A DNA stretch of 64,000 bases from an uncultured Gammaproteobacteria bacterium (GCA_947258715.1 CAMYJH010000014.1:1-64000); one strand, 5' to 3'; positions 7,641 through 16,798 are shown, counted from the first letter of the stretch. Notes: a model not told the origin generated them from the letters alone. Program-made: numbers and translations.

Positions 7641-9584
7641 TCAGATAGGCTCGGGACGCCCGATGAAGTAACCCTGAACGCCGTCGAAGCCGAGCGCCTC
7701 GACCGCTTCGAGCATGGGCTCGGATTCCACGTGCAGGGCGATGGTCTTGGTGCCCAGCGCCCGCGCCGTGGCGACCAGGGAGCGCACGTAGACCCGCTTG
7801 TCTTGTTCCGCTTCCAGTCCGCGGATGAAGGAACCATCGATCTTGGTGTAGTCCGCCTTGAGGCTCTTTAAATAATCCAGCGCCAGATCTCTGGAACCGC
7901 AGTGATCCACGCCGAAGCCCGCGCCTGCGGCCTTGAGCCTGCGAGCCATTTCCAGCACCGTCTCCGGCATGCTCGCCACCATGGTCTCTGTTACCTCGAA
8001 ATCGAGGCGAGCCGCGATCCCGGGACGCGCTCTGAGCGCGTCGAGCAGCCAGTCAGAAAACGCTTCGCTCTTGAGCGCGTGGCGCGACAGGTTGAGCGCG
8101 AATCGATTTTGGCGTTGCTCGTCTTTGCCGGCCACGTCCATGACCGCCTGAACGATAGCCCGGTCCAGCGCCTCGGCCAGCCCCATGCGAGCCGCCATGG
8201 GGAAGAAAACCCCGGCGGGCACCAGCTCCCCCGCCTGGTCCATCAGGCGCGCAAACACTTCCAGCTGAATCGGCTCGCCATCAGCCTGTGCCGAGCGCAC
8301 CGGCTGAACGTTCAGCACCACTTCGCCCTGGTCTATGACGTGGTTCAAAATTTCCCGCCAGCGATCCTCCCGGTGCACGTCGCGGCCGGCGGCGGTCTGC
8401 CCGTCGTCATAGAGGTGCCACAGATTGACGCCGTCGCTCTCGGCGTTGGCGAGCGCCGACTCCGCCCGCTCGCTCAACACTTCGGCGGTTTGGCCGCCGC
8501 CGAAGTGGGCGAAGCCGATATTGACCCCGGCAGGGTCAAGCCCGGCGACGCTGACATCGGCCAGCTCTCGCACCAGGGGCGTGGCCGTCTGCTCCACCTC
8601 GGACCTGGGGATATCCGGCAGGATGATCCCGAACAGCCCGCCGCCGAGCCGGGCGGCAAATCCCTCCCGCTCGGCCACGATGGGGCGGATCCGATCCGCC
8701 GCGCGCTGCAGCAGCGCGTCGCCCAGCTGGTAGCCATCGGCGAGATTCGCGGCTTCTAAACCGCGTATCCCCACCACGCCCACCAGTCCGTAGGCGTGCT
8801 CGTCCCTGCTGGCGGTCAACTGCTCCAGCTCGCGCTCGAACGCCCGCTGGTTGCCGAGACCGGTGACCGGATCGCCGTAGGCCGCCTCACGCAGGCGTTC
8901 CGACTGCTCGTGCTGCTCGGCGAGCAGGTCCTCGACTTTCTCGGTCATGTCGTTCATCGCCAGAACCACGCGACGCAGTTCCCGGGAGCTTGGAATTTGA
9001 TCGATACGCGGAAACTCCCTTTGGGCTATGGCAAGCGCCTGGGACTCCACCCGGCTGAGCGAGCGCAACACCACCCGCAGCGCGATGACGGTGACAACGA
9101 GGGCGACCGCCAGCGCAGCCAAAGACCACCAGAAGGTCTGCACCGCGTTGCTCCACAGCTGTGTGTAGGCGAGCCCGGGGTGGCTCGCCACGCGCAGCTG
9201 GCCCGCCTGTCGCCAGCCTGACATCAGCTTGGCGCTCGCCTCCGGAGTATTGAGCGGCAATTGGCGCACGAACCAGGCGGGAACGCCATAGACCTTCAGC
9301 GGCGGCTCGCGGGAAATCAGGGTCTCGCCCTGAAGATTCTCGACGATGATGCGCCGGTACTCGCCGCGGTCGAAGACCGCGTCCACCATGGATTTCATTC
9401 GCAGAACGTCGTCCATGTGCGGGCTCAGCGAAAGCGCAAGCGAGGTGGCCGTATCCTGGGCGTGGGACTCGAGCTGGTTCACCAGGTAGCGGCGGGTGTT
9501 GTCGACCGTGATGCTGAAGGTGCCCGCGAATACGAGCATGAACATCAGCGCAAGGATCACAATCAGCTGGCGTAGAAGCGTCAT
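7641..9584 (-). CDS. lapD: LapD-type inside-out c-di-GMP receptor
   Basis: 647 residues. An N-terminal membrane helix (residues 5-25) leads to a periplasmic LapD/MoxY-type module with the VYGVPAWFVRQLPL stretch, then a second helix (about 149-172), a HAMP-like linker, a GGDEF domain and an EAL domain. Both catalytic signatures are degenerate: GGDEF reads GGGLF and EAL reads EVF. That is what a receptor rather than a cyclase or phosphodiesterase shows. KIDGSFIRGL of the EAL fold is kept. LapD binds c-di-GMP inside the cell and sequesters the protease LapG outside, keeping a surface adhesin attached. lapG lies 22 bp upstream in the same operon. No LapA adhesin or LapBCE exporter is in the window. 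Confidence 0.9.
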   Translation of the reverse strand: MTLLRQLIVILALMFMLVFAGTFSITVDNTRRYLVNQLESHAQDTATSLALSLSPHMDDVLRMKSMVDAVFDRGEYRRIIVENLQGETLISREPPLKVYGVPAWFVRQLPLNTPEASAKLMSGWRQAGQLRVASHPGLAYTQLWSNAVQTFWWSLAALAVALVVTVIALRVVLRSLSRVESQALAIAQREFPRIDQIPSSRELRRVVLAMNDMTEKVEDLLAEQHEQSERLREAAYGDPVTGLGNQRAFERELEQLTASRDEHAYGLVGVVGIRGLEAANLADGYQLGDALLQRAADRIRPIVAEREGFAARLGGGLFGIILPDIPRSEVEQTATPLVRELADVSVAGLDPAGVNIGFAHFGGGQTAEVLSERAESALANAESDGVNLWHLYDDGQTAAGRDVHREDRWREILNHVIDQGEVVLNVQPVRSAQADGEPIQLEVFARLMDQAGELVPAGVFFPMAARMGLAEALDRAIVQAVMDVAGKDEQRQNRFALNLSRHALKSEAFSDWLLDALRARPGIAARLDFEVTETMVASMPETVLEMARRLKAAGAGFGVDHCGSRDLALDYLKSLKADYTKIDGSFIRGLEAEQDKRVYVRSLVATARALGTKTIALHVESEPMLEAVEALGFDGVQGYFIGRPEPI

Positions 9585-9606
9585 GCCCCTCGTCGCCCTG
9601 GAGGCA

Positions 9607-10320
9607 TCATCCGGAACGGTTCTCGATCAGGCCCTCTTTTTTCATACGCTTGAGCAGACCGCGCCACTGGGCAAGGGTGGAAGAGTCGCTGACGCGGCGT
9701 CCCAGAGAACGCTGCACCGCCAGCCAGAGTCCGTCGCCGTTGAAGCTGTAGACGGGTATCAGATCGGTGCGCTCGGAGCCGCGCATAATGGTCTGATTGT
9801 AGTTGTCTAAAATTAGCGGGTCGGCGTCGGGGGTAGGATAGTAAGCCAGCACCATATGGGTTTGTTTGAGCGCGGGCGCGCGCACGTAAGTAATGAGTAA
9901 GCGCTCCCTGGGCACCTCGAGCTCGAGAAGGGTGAAATATTTGCTGATGGAATAGTCCTCGCAGTCGCCGCCATTGGTGCCGATCATTTCCAGCGGCGTG
10001 GCCCAGTAGTCCGCCTGGCCCCAGTGCTTGTCGTCTGTGAGCCAGGGGATGCGATTGAAGAAATCGTTTGCCGCCTTGCGCTTCGTTTCTTCCTCGCTGG
10101 CTACGTTGGTTTGCATGACCTGCTGCCAGTCCATAAGTCGCTTGGTTGCTTCTCTACCGTAGGTCGTTTTGAAGTTTTGAATCACCTCATCGCTCAGCCG
10201 GCTGAGTTGCGCCAGCGCACCGCTCTCGCTGAGTAACAATAGAAGCCCAAGCGCAGTCGCGCTTACTCGCCGAAAACACAATCTGCGGTGACGAAGGTGA
10301 TTCTGGTTCTTGTCGAGCAT
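9607..10320 (-). CDS. lapG: LapG-type periplasmic cysteine protease (transglutaminase-like)
   Basis: About 237 residues from the ATG at 10320, which has an AGGCAGG ribosome-binding site 6 bases ahead; a GTG further up at 10344 is less likely. An N-terminal signal (LGLLLLLSESGALAQ) is followed by the bacterial transglutaminase-like cysteine peptidase fold. The triad is visible in GGDCEDYS (Cys), THMVLAYY (His) and LILDNYNQ (Asp). LapG cleaves the N-terminal region of large LapA-type adhesins and releases cells from a surface; calcium binding is typical. It is co-transcribed with lapD, its inhibitor. Confidence 0.92.
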   Translation of the reverse strand: MLDKNQNHLRHRRLCFRRVSATALGLLLLLSESGALAQLSRLSDEVIQNFKTTYGREATKRLMDWQQVMQTNVASEEETKRKAANDFFNRIPWLTDDKHWGQADYWATPLEMIGTNGGDCEDYSISKYFTLLELEVPRERLLITYVRAPALKQTHMVLAYYPTPDADPLILDNYNQTIMRGSERTDLIPVYSFNGDGLWLAVQRSLGRRVSDSSTLAQWRGLLKRMKKEGLIENRSG

Positions 10321-10628
10321 CACGGACCTGCCTATGTACGCCACGCCCCTGTGGGGCAGTAGGCGCAGGCGATTATTGGTCAGCTGCCAGCACCCGGCGG
10401 TATCCTAGGTTACGCCCACTAGCGGCACAACCGGCGAGCGGGACCCGGTTTCAGTCTTTTGCGCCACGGTGCCGTCGCTATTCACCACCAGTCGGCCGCG
10501 TGCGCCTTGAACGCAAGGCGTCTGGCACCATCGAGGGGCGATCCAAGATGGCACGTTGCACTTCAACTCAGAATGCGGATAATGCCGCCCCTCATTTCGT
10601 TCATCTGCTGGTTTACGGGGAGACGCCC
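10321..10628. other. Divergent intergenic region, lapG / speD
   Basis: This 308-bp stretch separates minus-strand lapG and plus-strand speD and should hold both promoters, but I could not pick a convincing -35/-10 pair. A minus-strand open frame across it ends in a hydrophilic stretch (GRLVVNSDGTVAQ) reminiscent of extracellular beta-rich proteins. It has no start codon independent of the speD region, and I do not treat it as a gene. Confidence 0.4.
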
Positions 10629-11114
10629 ATGGCGACGAACTCTTCCGCTGAATTGGGGATGGACTCAGGGACCCGCTCGGTCGAGAGTCATTCCAGCGTT
10701 CACGGCTCGGTGTCGGATTCGGCATCCGGAAAGGACTACTACATTACGCGTGACGGCGTTCGCTATGCGGGCACCCACCTGATCGTGGACCTGCGTGGCG
10801 CCGTGCGACTGGACGACATCGAGCACATCGAAAGGGCGCTGCGGGACGCCGTAACCGCCTCGGGCGCGACCCTGCTGCACATTCATCTACACCACTTCAG
10901 CCCCAACGGCGGCGTTTCCGGTGTGGCGGTGCTGGCCGAGTCTCACATCAGCATCCACACCTGGCCTGAACGCCGTTACGCGGCGCTGGACGTGTTCATG
11001 TGCGGCTCTGCGCGCCCGCAGAATACGCTTGACGTGTTTAAACGGGCGTTTGAACCTGATCGCATGGAGGTGGCCGAGCACCTACGCGGACGCGACCAGA
11101 AAGATCTCGACTGA
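10629..11114 (+). CDS. speD: S-adenosylmethionine decarboxylase proenzyme
   Basis: 161 residues from ATG 10629, with GGGGAGA about 8 bases upstream. The enzyme makes decarboxylated AdoMet for spermidine synthesis. The self-cleavage site is visible as LAESHISIHTWPE: by family precedent the chain cuts between Glu104 and Ser105 and the Ser becomes the pyruvoyl group. The conserved Cys lies in DVFMCG (Cys125). This is the short prokaryotic SpeH-like class. The first ~35 residues are a Ser-rich extension not usual in the class; a later start is possible but no better-placed ATG is obvious. No speE is adjacent. Confidence 0.92.
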   Translation: MATNSSAELGMDSGTRSVESHSSVHGSVSDSASGKDYYITRDGVRYAGTHLIVDLRGAVRLDDIEHIERALRDAVTASGATLLHIHLHHFSPNGGVSGVAVLAESHISIHTWPERRYAALDVFMCGSARPQNTLDVFKRAFEPDRMEVAEHLRGRDQKDLD

Positions 11115-11153
11115 AATCCAAAGCCCCGGCTGAGCCTGCAGCCCGCCGGTCCC

Positions 11154-11990
11154 TCAGCGCGCGCCACTGCCGGCCCCGCCTTTAAATGCCCGGATCCAGT
11201 CGCGACGGGTATCCCCGACAGCTAGGAAAGCGGGGTTTCGCAGCCCGGCGCGGGTGTTGTAGCGCAGCGGCCTGCCGTCGGTATCGATCATCTGTCCGCC
11301 GGCTTCCTCCACGATGCACTGCGCCGCGGCGGTGTCCCATTCCGAAGTGCGGCTGAATCCCGGATACACGTCGGCACCGCCTTCCGCCACGCGACAGGAC
11401 TTGAGCGCGCTGCCCACCCGCTCGATGCGCACCTTGCCCAAACTCTCGATGAAGGCCCCGGTCATCGGGTTGCGCTTGGAGTAATTGGTGACCACTCGAA
11501 TCGGAGGCTCGGCCTTTACCCTTACCCGAAGCCGCTGCGGTCCTTTTTCATCATCCGTCCGGTATGCGCCGCCCCCCGCGTGGGCGTAATAGCAGGCGCC
11601 GCTCTGCGGCACGTAGATCACTCCAAGCACCGGAACGTGCGCGTCGACAAGGGCGACGTTGATGGTGAAATCACCGCGGCGGGAAACGAAACCATGGGTG
11701 CCGTCCAGCGGGTCCACCAGCCAGTAGCGCTGCCACTTTGAACGCAGCTCGAAGGAGGGACACTCGGACTCTTCCGACAGCACCGGGCAGTCGGGGGTGA
11801 GCGCGGTGAGAGCCTGGTTGATGAGCGCATCGGAAGCCAGATCCGCTTCGGTGACCGGCGAGTCGTCAGGCTTATGCCGCACCCTGAATGGCTGCGAGTA
11901 AATGGCCATGATCACCTCGGAGGCACGCCTGCTGATGCGGATGACCGATTGAACCAGCTCGTCGGCTGGCGTCATGTCATCTGTTTCCAT
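11154..11990 (-). CDS. cysQ: 3'(2'),5'-bisphosphate nucleotidase CysQ (inositol monophosphatase family)
   Basis: About 278 residues. Metal-binding motifs of the family are present: LSEESE, then DPLDGTHGF near residue 95, and SEWDTAAAQCIVEEAGG near the C-terminus. CysQ hydrolyses the adenosine 3',5'-bisphosphate left after sulfate assimilation, and the FVSRRGDFTINVALV segment fits this branch better than true inositol phosphatases. ATG codons at 11990 and 11975 are both possible; the second has a GGAAAC stretch ahead. It is convergent with speD, 39 bp apart, with no clear terminator between. Confidence 0.88.
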   Translation of the reverse strand: METDDMTPADELVQSVIRISRRASEVIMAIYSQPFRVRHKPDDSPVTEADLASDALINQALTALTPDCPVLSEESECPSFELRSKWQRYWLVDPLDGTHGFVSRRGDFTINVALVDAHVPVLGVIYVPQSGACYYAHAGGGAYRTDDEKGPQRLRVRVKAEPPIRVVTNYSKRNPMTGAFIESLGKVRIERVGSALKSCRVAEGGADVYPGFSRTSEWDTAAAQCIVEEAGGQMIDTDGRPLRYNTRAGLRNPAFLAVGDTRRDWIRAFKGGAGSGAR

Positions 11991-12086
11991 CAGCGAGTCA
12001 AACGATTGAGTGGAAGCACAAAACCGGCTTGCGCCGCGCCGCGCCGGGGCCGGGGCCGGGAGCAACCTTGCGCACATGGGCGTCGC

Positions 12087-12869
12087 TCACGGGATGACGC
12101 CCCGACGCTCGAATACGAGATCGAATATGGCGTGGCCCAGCTTCTCGCCCCGGCACTGAAACTTGGTCACCGGGCGCTCCGCCGGCGCAGGCGCGAATCT
12201 TCCCTTGCCCGCGCGGTTGATGAAACAGCCCTGAGCCTCAATAAGGGTGAGCATTTGCACGGCGTAAGGCTCCCAGTCGGTGGCCAGCTCGAACTTGCCG
12301 CCGGCGGCGAGCTTTTCACACACCAGTCCGACGAAGGGCGCTTGGACCAGGCGTCGTTTGTGGTGACGCTTCTTGGGCCAGGGGTCGGGAAAGAAGACCA
12401 TGACGCCGTTAAGACTTGCGTTTTCCAGCGACAACAGCAGATCCACGGCGTCGGCGCGAACCAGTCGCACGTTGTCCAGGGATCGAGCGTGGATCTTCAT
12501 CAGCGCGCCGCCGATCCCCGGCGGATACACATCGACGCCGACAAAGTTACGCTCGGGGTGCGCCGCAGCCATGGCGACGAGCGCGTCGCCCATGCCGAAT
12601 CCGATCTCCAGCGTGAGCCGCCCCGGGCGGCCGAAAACAGCGCCAGGGTCAGACACCGCCTTAGCGTCCACTCCGTAGCGAGGCCAGAGCTCCTCCAGGG
12701 CCCTGCGCTGGGCCCGGGTCAGGCGTCCGGCGCGGTGGACGAAGCTCCGGATACCGCGACGCGGCACAACCCCCCGCGGGCCCTCGCCGCTCACGCCGAG
12801 CGCTCCGCGCTCAAGCCCTGCCCATCTTCGTACGTTTCCGCTTGCAACAATGCTCTGATCTGTCGACAC
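12087..12869 (-). CDS. trmB: tRNA (guanine-46-N7)-methyltransferase
   Basis: 260 residues from GTG 12869. The characteristic opening RRGIRSFVHRAGRLTRAQ is followed by the AdoMet-binding LEIGFGMGDALVAMA, then FFPDPWPKKRHHKRRLVQ, the hallmark of TrmB. The enzyme makes 7-methylguanosine at position 46 of tRNA variable loops. The first ~38 residues before the RSFV motif are longer than usual. It is upstream of cysQ on the same strand, with about 100 bp between. Confidence 0.93.
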   Translation of the reverse strand: MSTDQSIVASGNVRRWAGLERGALGVSGEGPRGVVPRRGIRSFVHRAGRLTRAQRRALEELWPRYGVDAKAVSDPGAVFGRPGRLTLEIGFGMGDALVAMAAAHPERNFVGVDVYPPGIGGALMKIHARSLDNVRLVRADAVDLLLSLENASLNGVMVFFPDPWPKKRHHKRRLVQAPFVGLVCEKLAAGGKFELATDWEPYAVQMLTLIEAQGCFINRAGKGRFAPAPAERPVTKFQCRGEKLGHAIFDLVFERRGVIP

Positions 12870-12958
12870 CGTCGGTTACCCACCCCTTGTAAAGCTGCTA
12901 AATTATCTCGGTAACAGAAGCGCTGGGAAAATAATCGGCCCTTCATTCGGCGGCTTAG

Positions 12959-13363
12959 GTGCGCGAGATGACCGACAGGCGGCCAAGAATCGTAGTCATC
13001 GACGACAGCGCGGCCGCGATAGCTCTGTATGAGCGAAGTGCCGAAGGCCTCGGCGTGCAGCTGGAAGCGTTCAGGTCGCCTGTGGAGTCGTTGCAGCATC
13101 TGAAGCCCCACGGAGCCGATCTGGTTTTCACCGGAATCATGATGCTGGAGGCCGACGGCTGGGGAATTTTGAAGAAGCTCAATAGCTGGACCCATCATCA
13201 GGATACGCCCGAAATCGTGGTCACGATGAAAAATTACGCCCAGGATCGGGTGCTCGCTGCGCAGCTGGGAGCGAGGGAGTATCTGATAAAACCACTGCGC
13301 TCCCAAGAGATCCGAGAAATTACCTGCAAATACACGGGGGCGAAAATCCCTGCCGAAGATTAA
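12959..13363 (+). CDS. Receiver-domain protein lacking the phosphorylatable aspartate
   Basis: 134 residues, a single CheY-like receiver with no output domain. The acidic pair is present (VVIDDS, near residue 15), as are the late Lys (YLIKPL) and a Thr in VTMKN. In the segment ADLVFTGIMM the position that should hold the phosphoacceptor Asp (usual pattern LVLLDIMM) is Gly. It therefore looks like a pseudo-receiver signalling without phosphorylation, or one responding to a bound ligand. GTG at 12959 or ATG at 12968 may be the start. The stop lies 8 bp before the next gene, a metallo-beta-lactamase-fold hydrolase, so the two probably form one unit. Confidence 0.82.
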   Translation: MREMTDRRPRIVVIDDSAAAIALYERSAEGLGVQLEAFRSPVESLQHLKPHGADLVFTGIMMLEADGWGILKKLNSWTHHQDTPEIVVTMKNYAQDRVLAAQLGAREYLIKPLRSQEIREITCKYTGAKIPAED

Positions 13364-13371
13364 GGTCCCGG

Positions 13372-14286
13372 ATGAGCTCCAACTACGTCCGATTCTGGGG
13401 CGTGCGAGGATCCTATCCCGCGCCCTTCAGCACCCACATGCGCATCGGCGGGAATACTCCCTGCGTGGAAGTGCGGCTCGGCTCCCGGGTGCTGATATTC
13501 GACGCGGGCACCGGCGTCATCCCGCTCGGCAACGAGCTGGTGAAGCAGTCGGATATCCATGAGGTCAACATTATTCTCACCCACTATCACTGGGACCACA
13601 TTTCAGGTCTGCCGTTTTTCGTCCCGGCTTTCATGCCGGGATGGAAGGTTCATATTTTCGGACCAGGGGACGAGCCGGCGGATCTGGAATCCCGACTGGC
13701 GGCGCAGATGAAGGCGCCATACTTTCCGGTGGAGACCGAAACCTGGCTTGCTGACGTGAGCTATCACACCCCGCATCCGGTGCCGGCTCAAATAGGGGAA
13801 CTCTCCGTCAGCTCATTCATCCTCCACCATCCGGGTATCACCTACGGCTACCGACTGGAAGTGAACGGAAAAACGATCGTTTACGCACCGGACAACGAGC
13901 TCTCATTCATCGATAGATCGATTGAGAAACGCAAGGCCGAATTTGACCAAGATGAGCAGACCCTTCTAAACGACATGAAACAAGAGGACAAATCGCGCAA
14001 CATCGAATTCATGACCGACGTGCATATGCTGATCCACGACGCCCAGTACACAGTGGATGACTATGCGCGCAAGCACGGCTGGGGTCATTCGTGCTTCATC
14101 GACACGGTCAATTCCGCTATGGACGCCGGCGTCAAGCACTTGTTTCTCTTCAGCCACGAACCTACTTACGACGATGAGCAGATCGAAGCTATGCATCGGC
14201 AGACGCAGGAGCTCATCCACGAGCGCGGCTCGAGCATGGTGTGTCACGTGTCAAGAGAAGGGATGCTTATCGACCTCGAGGATTGA
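13372..14286 (+). CDS. Metallo-beta-lactamase-fold hydrolase paired with a receiver
   Basis: 304 residues. The opening VRFWGVRGSYPAPF is typical of a widespread MBL branch sometimes annotated as cyclic-nucleotide phosphodiesterase class II-like. The metal-binding motif is THYHWDH near residue 70, followed by later His residues (LHHPG, IHDAQY, FSHEP) that complete a dinuclear zinc or iron site. There is no signal peptide, so it is cytoplasmic. A cyclic-nucleotide or other phosphodiester substrate is the family guess; nothing in the sequence fixes it. It starts 8 bp after the receiver gene, and pairing of such hydrolases with response regulators recurs in other proteobacteria. Confidence 0.8.
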   Translation: MSSNYVRFWGVRGSYPAPFSTHMRIGGNTPCVEVRLGSRVLIFDAGTGVIPLGNELVKQSDIHEVNIILTHYHWDHISGLPFFVPAFMPGWKVHIFGPGDEPADLESRLAAQMKAPYFPVETETWLADVSYHTPHPVPAQIGELSVSSFILHHPGITYGYRLEVNGKTIVYAPDNELSFIDRSIEKRKAEFDQDEQTLLNDMKQEDKSRNIEFMTDVHMLIHDAQYTVDDYARKHGWGHSCFIDTVNSAMDAGVKHLFLFSHEPTYDDEQIEAMHRQTQELIHERGSSMVCHVSREGMLIDLED

Positions 14287-14340
14287 TCCCCGCAGGTCAT
14301 GGCAGCTAGCGCACCCGGGCCGCGCGGGCAGGGACCCGGA

Positions 14341-15174
14341 TCAGAAAATTGTGCCGTCTATGGGCGAAGACGCGCTGGCGTAGCGTTTTCTGGGCATGCG
14401 GCCAGCTAAAAAGGCTTCCCGTCCCGCCTCTATCGCTTTTTTCATCGCCGATGCCATCAACACCGGGTCCTTCGCCTGAGCGATGGCTGTGTTCATTAGC
14501 ACGCCGTCACAGCCGAGCTCCATGGCAATGGCCGCATCGGACGCGGTGCCCACGCCGGCGTCCACCAGGATCGGTACCCCGGCATTTTCTACGATGGTTA
14601 AAATGTTGTACGGATTGCGGACGCCCAAGCCCGAACCGATGGGCGCCGCCAGCGGCATGACCGCGACGCAGCCCATGTCTTCCAGGCGCTTGGCGATGAT
14701 GGGATCGTCGTTGGTGTAAACCATCACCTTGAAGCCGTCCTTCACCAGCTCCTCCGCCGCAACCAGGGTATCGGTTACGTGCGGAAACAGCGTCTTTTCA
14801 TCCCCCAGCACCTCGAGCTTGACCAGATCGTGACCGTCGAGCAGCTCGCGGGCCAATCGGCAGGTACGCACCGCGGACTTGGCTTCGAAGCATCCGGCAG
14901 TGTTGGGAAGAATGGTGTACTTATCGGGTGTAAGAAAGTCGAGCAGATTTGGCTCATCGGGGTTCTGTCCGATGTTGGTCCGCCGGATGGCCACGGTGAC
15001 GATCTCCGCGCCGCTGGCCTCGATGGCCTCACGGGTCTGCTCAAAGTCCTTGTATTTGCCGGTACCGACGAGCAGGCGCGACCGATAGCTGACGCCGGCG
15101 ACAACCAGCGGTTCATCGACCCGACGCTCGGCTGCAGAAGCGCGGTCGCGGATTTCTTCGGCAGTACCTGACAT
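14341..15174 (-). CDS. thiG: Thiazole synthase ThiG
   Basis: About 277 residues. ThiG forms the thiazole phosphate of thiamine from deoxyxylulose phosphate, dehydroglycine and sulfur carried by ThiS. The TIM-barrel sequence is clear: [10 protein letters not shown] near the start, the Schiff-base Lys in [15 protein letters not shown], and the phosphate-binding [18 protein letters not shown] 15174 is chosen over an upstream codon at 15243 because the upstream start would overlap thiS by 41 bases and adds a non-family leader; GAGAAGG lies just ahead of it. It is 28 bp downstream of thiS in the same operon. Confidence 0.95.
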   Translation of the reverse strand: MSGTAEEIRDRASAAERRVDEPLVVAGVSYRSRLLVGTGKYKDFEQTREAIEASGAEIVTVAIRRTNIGQNPDEPNLLDFLTPDKYTILPNTAGCFEAKSAVRTCRLARELLDGHDLVKLEVLGDEKTLFPHVTDTLVAAEELVKDGFKVMVYTNDDPIIAKRLEDMGCVAVMPLAAPIGSGLGVRNPYNILTIVENAGVPILVDAGVGTASDAAIAMELGCDGVLMNTAIAQAKDPVLMASAMKKAIEAGREAFLAGRMPRKRYASASSPIDGTIF

Positions 15175-15202
15175 GGTCCTTCTCGTGCTGCTCTGGACCG
15201 CT

Positions 15203-15403
15203 TCAGCCGCCGCCGATGGCGTGAACGACCTCGACGCGGTCACCGTCTTTTAGCCGGTGCGCCGCGTGACGGCTCCTGGGTATGACCTCCTCGTTGACCT
15301 CGACCGCAATCCGGCGGCCCTTCAAAGCGAGCGCGGCGACGAGAGCCGCCACCGTGGCGCCTTCTTCCAGGGGAAAGCGGTCTCCGTTGAGGCGAATATC
15401 CAT
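15203..15403 (-). CDS. thiS: Sulfur-carrier protein ThiS
   Basis: 66 residues with the ubiquitin-like fold typical of ThiS ([10 protein letters not shown], then the [13 protein letters not shown] strand), ending in Gly-Gly-Gly. The C-terminal Gly-Gly end is the site adenylated and thiocarboxylated for sulfur transfer to ThiG, which follows. No TPP riboswitch features are visible upstream. Confidence 0.92.
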   Translation of the reverse strand: MDIRLNGDRFPLEEGATVAALVAALALKGRRIAVEVNEEVIPRSRHAAHRLKDGDRVEVVHAIGGG

Positions 15404-15868
15404 CCGGCTAGCCTAAGTCTCGCAATTTTTCAGATCAACCGGGTCCGCGGAAGCACGGTTTTGGCCCGTCGGCCGCTTCGCCTCCGGGCAAATTCACCGA
15501 CCTTTCGGCCGCAAACCCGGCAGATCGGAAATCGGCTCACCGGCCCCAACGAATTTACCGGGTCGGAGAGGGACGGACGTCCCGGTCGGTCCCTGCTGCA
15601 AACCACAAATGTCGACAGCCGTCGGCTTGTGACCTGCATTCGACGGCAGGCCGAAACATCGGCGGGCGGACGGGAGTAGGAACCTTGAAAGCGGTCGGTG
15701 AAACGCGATTAAGCACACGAATCTGCGTAAAATCACTCGTCAAATTCAATCAACTTATGATTACTTTTGTTGCACAATGAATAATAAAGCTGGACTCGAA
15801 CTGAAAAAGGTCACCAGCCGCGTAGTGAATTAGTCCTCGGATCCTGATCGCCAAGGCGTACAGCCTGG
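15404..15868. other. Gap with falling GC between thiS and an FkbM methyltransferase gene
   Basis: The 465-bp stretch holds no recognisable gene. It begins GC-rich like its surroundings and from about 15700 becomes clearly AT-rich (for example TTATGATTACTTTTGTTGCACAATGAATAATAAAGC at 15751-15788). I looked upstream of thiS for TPP riboswitch signatures on the minus strand and found none. Shorter inverted repeats such as GGGAC-GGAC-GTCCC near 15567 are present but not terminator-like. The composition shift suggests the join of a transferred segment. Confidence 0.45.
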
Positions 15869-16798
15869 ATGCAACCCGTCAAAAAAATCGGTAAGGAACT
15901 CGAGTGGTGGCTGCGCGAATTGCGCCTCGCGCCCGAAGTCCTGCGTCAGTACGGTACGCGATTCCCAAAGCGTATAAAACTGCCGGGTACGGATATCCAT
16001 ATTCATATCGACCCTGCGGATCGCAGGGCGCGTAAACAGGTTTTATTTGATCTGATTCGCGGTCGCGTGCATCGCAATAGTCGCTTCTGGAGAGATTTCA
16101 TCCTTCACACCGAGCCGACGACCGCCCTGGACATCGGTGCTAACTATGGTGAATGCGTCTTCAGTATGGAATATCCACAGAATGTGCGTGTTGTCGCCGT
16201 CGAAGCCAATCCGGAACTGATACCGCATTTGCTCAACTCCCTGCACGATCATCCATCTGCAGCGCAGATTGAAGTGATCAACGCTCTCGTATCCGATGAG
16301 TCCACGAATAGCGTCGCGTTCTACCTGAACCGGAATTCGAGCGGGCAATCGACTGCGGTAGCATCCATCGCCGCTGATTCTGGCGAAGTGGAGCCGGTTG
16401 AGATCGCGTCCATACGAGTTGACGATATTTTCTCCAATGCAAAATACCGGCCGGATAAGCTGGTTTTCAAGGTGGACGTGGAAGGATTCGAGCCGAACGT
16501 GCTGCGCGGAATGAGCGGCGCGCTCAGGGAGGCCTCATTCGCGGTAGGGTACGTGGAAATAGACTCGCACTTCTTGTCGCGCACGGGTTGGAAAATTGAA
16601 CGCTACGACGAGGAGATCATAAGCGCTTTTCAATTGTATATTCCGCTTGATAAAAAATCGCTCGTGCTCAAGCAGTACGACTCCTTAGGAGCGTACAGAA
16701 AAAGTTTTGGCGAAGGCAGGATTCACACGGATATGATTTTGGTGAGGAATCCAACGGCATTCGACTGGCTGCCCCACGCATGGCAGCTTGCGCAATAA
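15869..16798 (+). CDS. FkbM-family methyltransferase
   Basis: 309 residues. A class I AdoMet-binding domain begins near residue 88 with TALDIGANYGECVFSM, then VVAVEANPELIPHLL, and KVDVEGFEPNVLRGM, the mark of FkbM family members. These O-methylate sugars or other small substrates, often in capsule or lipopolysaccharide loci. No glycosyltransferase or sugar gene is adjacent. The gene is less GC-rich than its neighbours, follows an AT-rich gap and ends 61 bp before a tRNA gene, which together suggest horizontal transfer. The substrate is unknown. Confidence 0.85.
   Translation: MQPVKKIGKELEWWLRELRLAPEVLRQYGTRFPKRIKLPGTDIHIHIDPADRRARKQVLFDLIRGRVHRNSRFWRDFILHTEPTTALDIGANYGECVFSMEYPQNVRVVAVEANPELIPHLLNSLHDHPSAAQIEVINALVSDESTNSVAFYLNRNSSGQSTAVASIAADSGEVEPVEIASIRVDDIFSNAKYRPDKLVFKVDVEGFEPNVLRGMSGALREASFAVGYVEIDSHFLSRTGWKIERYDEEIISAFQLYIPLDKKSLVLKQYDSLGAYRKSFGEGRIHTDMILVRNPTAFDWLPHAWQLAQ

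Noticed and set aside
11874-12914. 346-codon plus-strand frame opposite cysQ and trmB
   Set aside because: The minus-strand TrmB and CysQ motifs are complete; the plus frame has no recognisable motif.
15404-15700. TPP riboswitch upstream of thiS
   Set aside because: I searched the minus strand for the CUGAGA and conserved ACCUGAUC-type elements and found neither.
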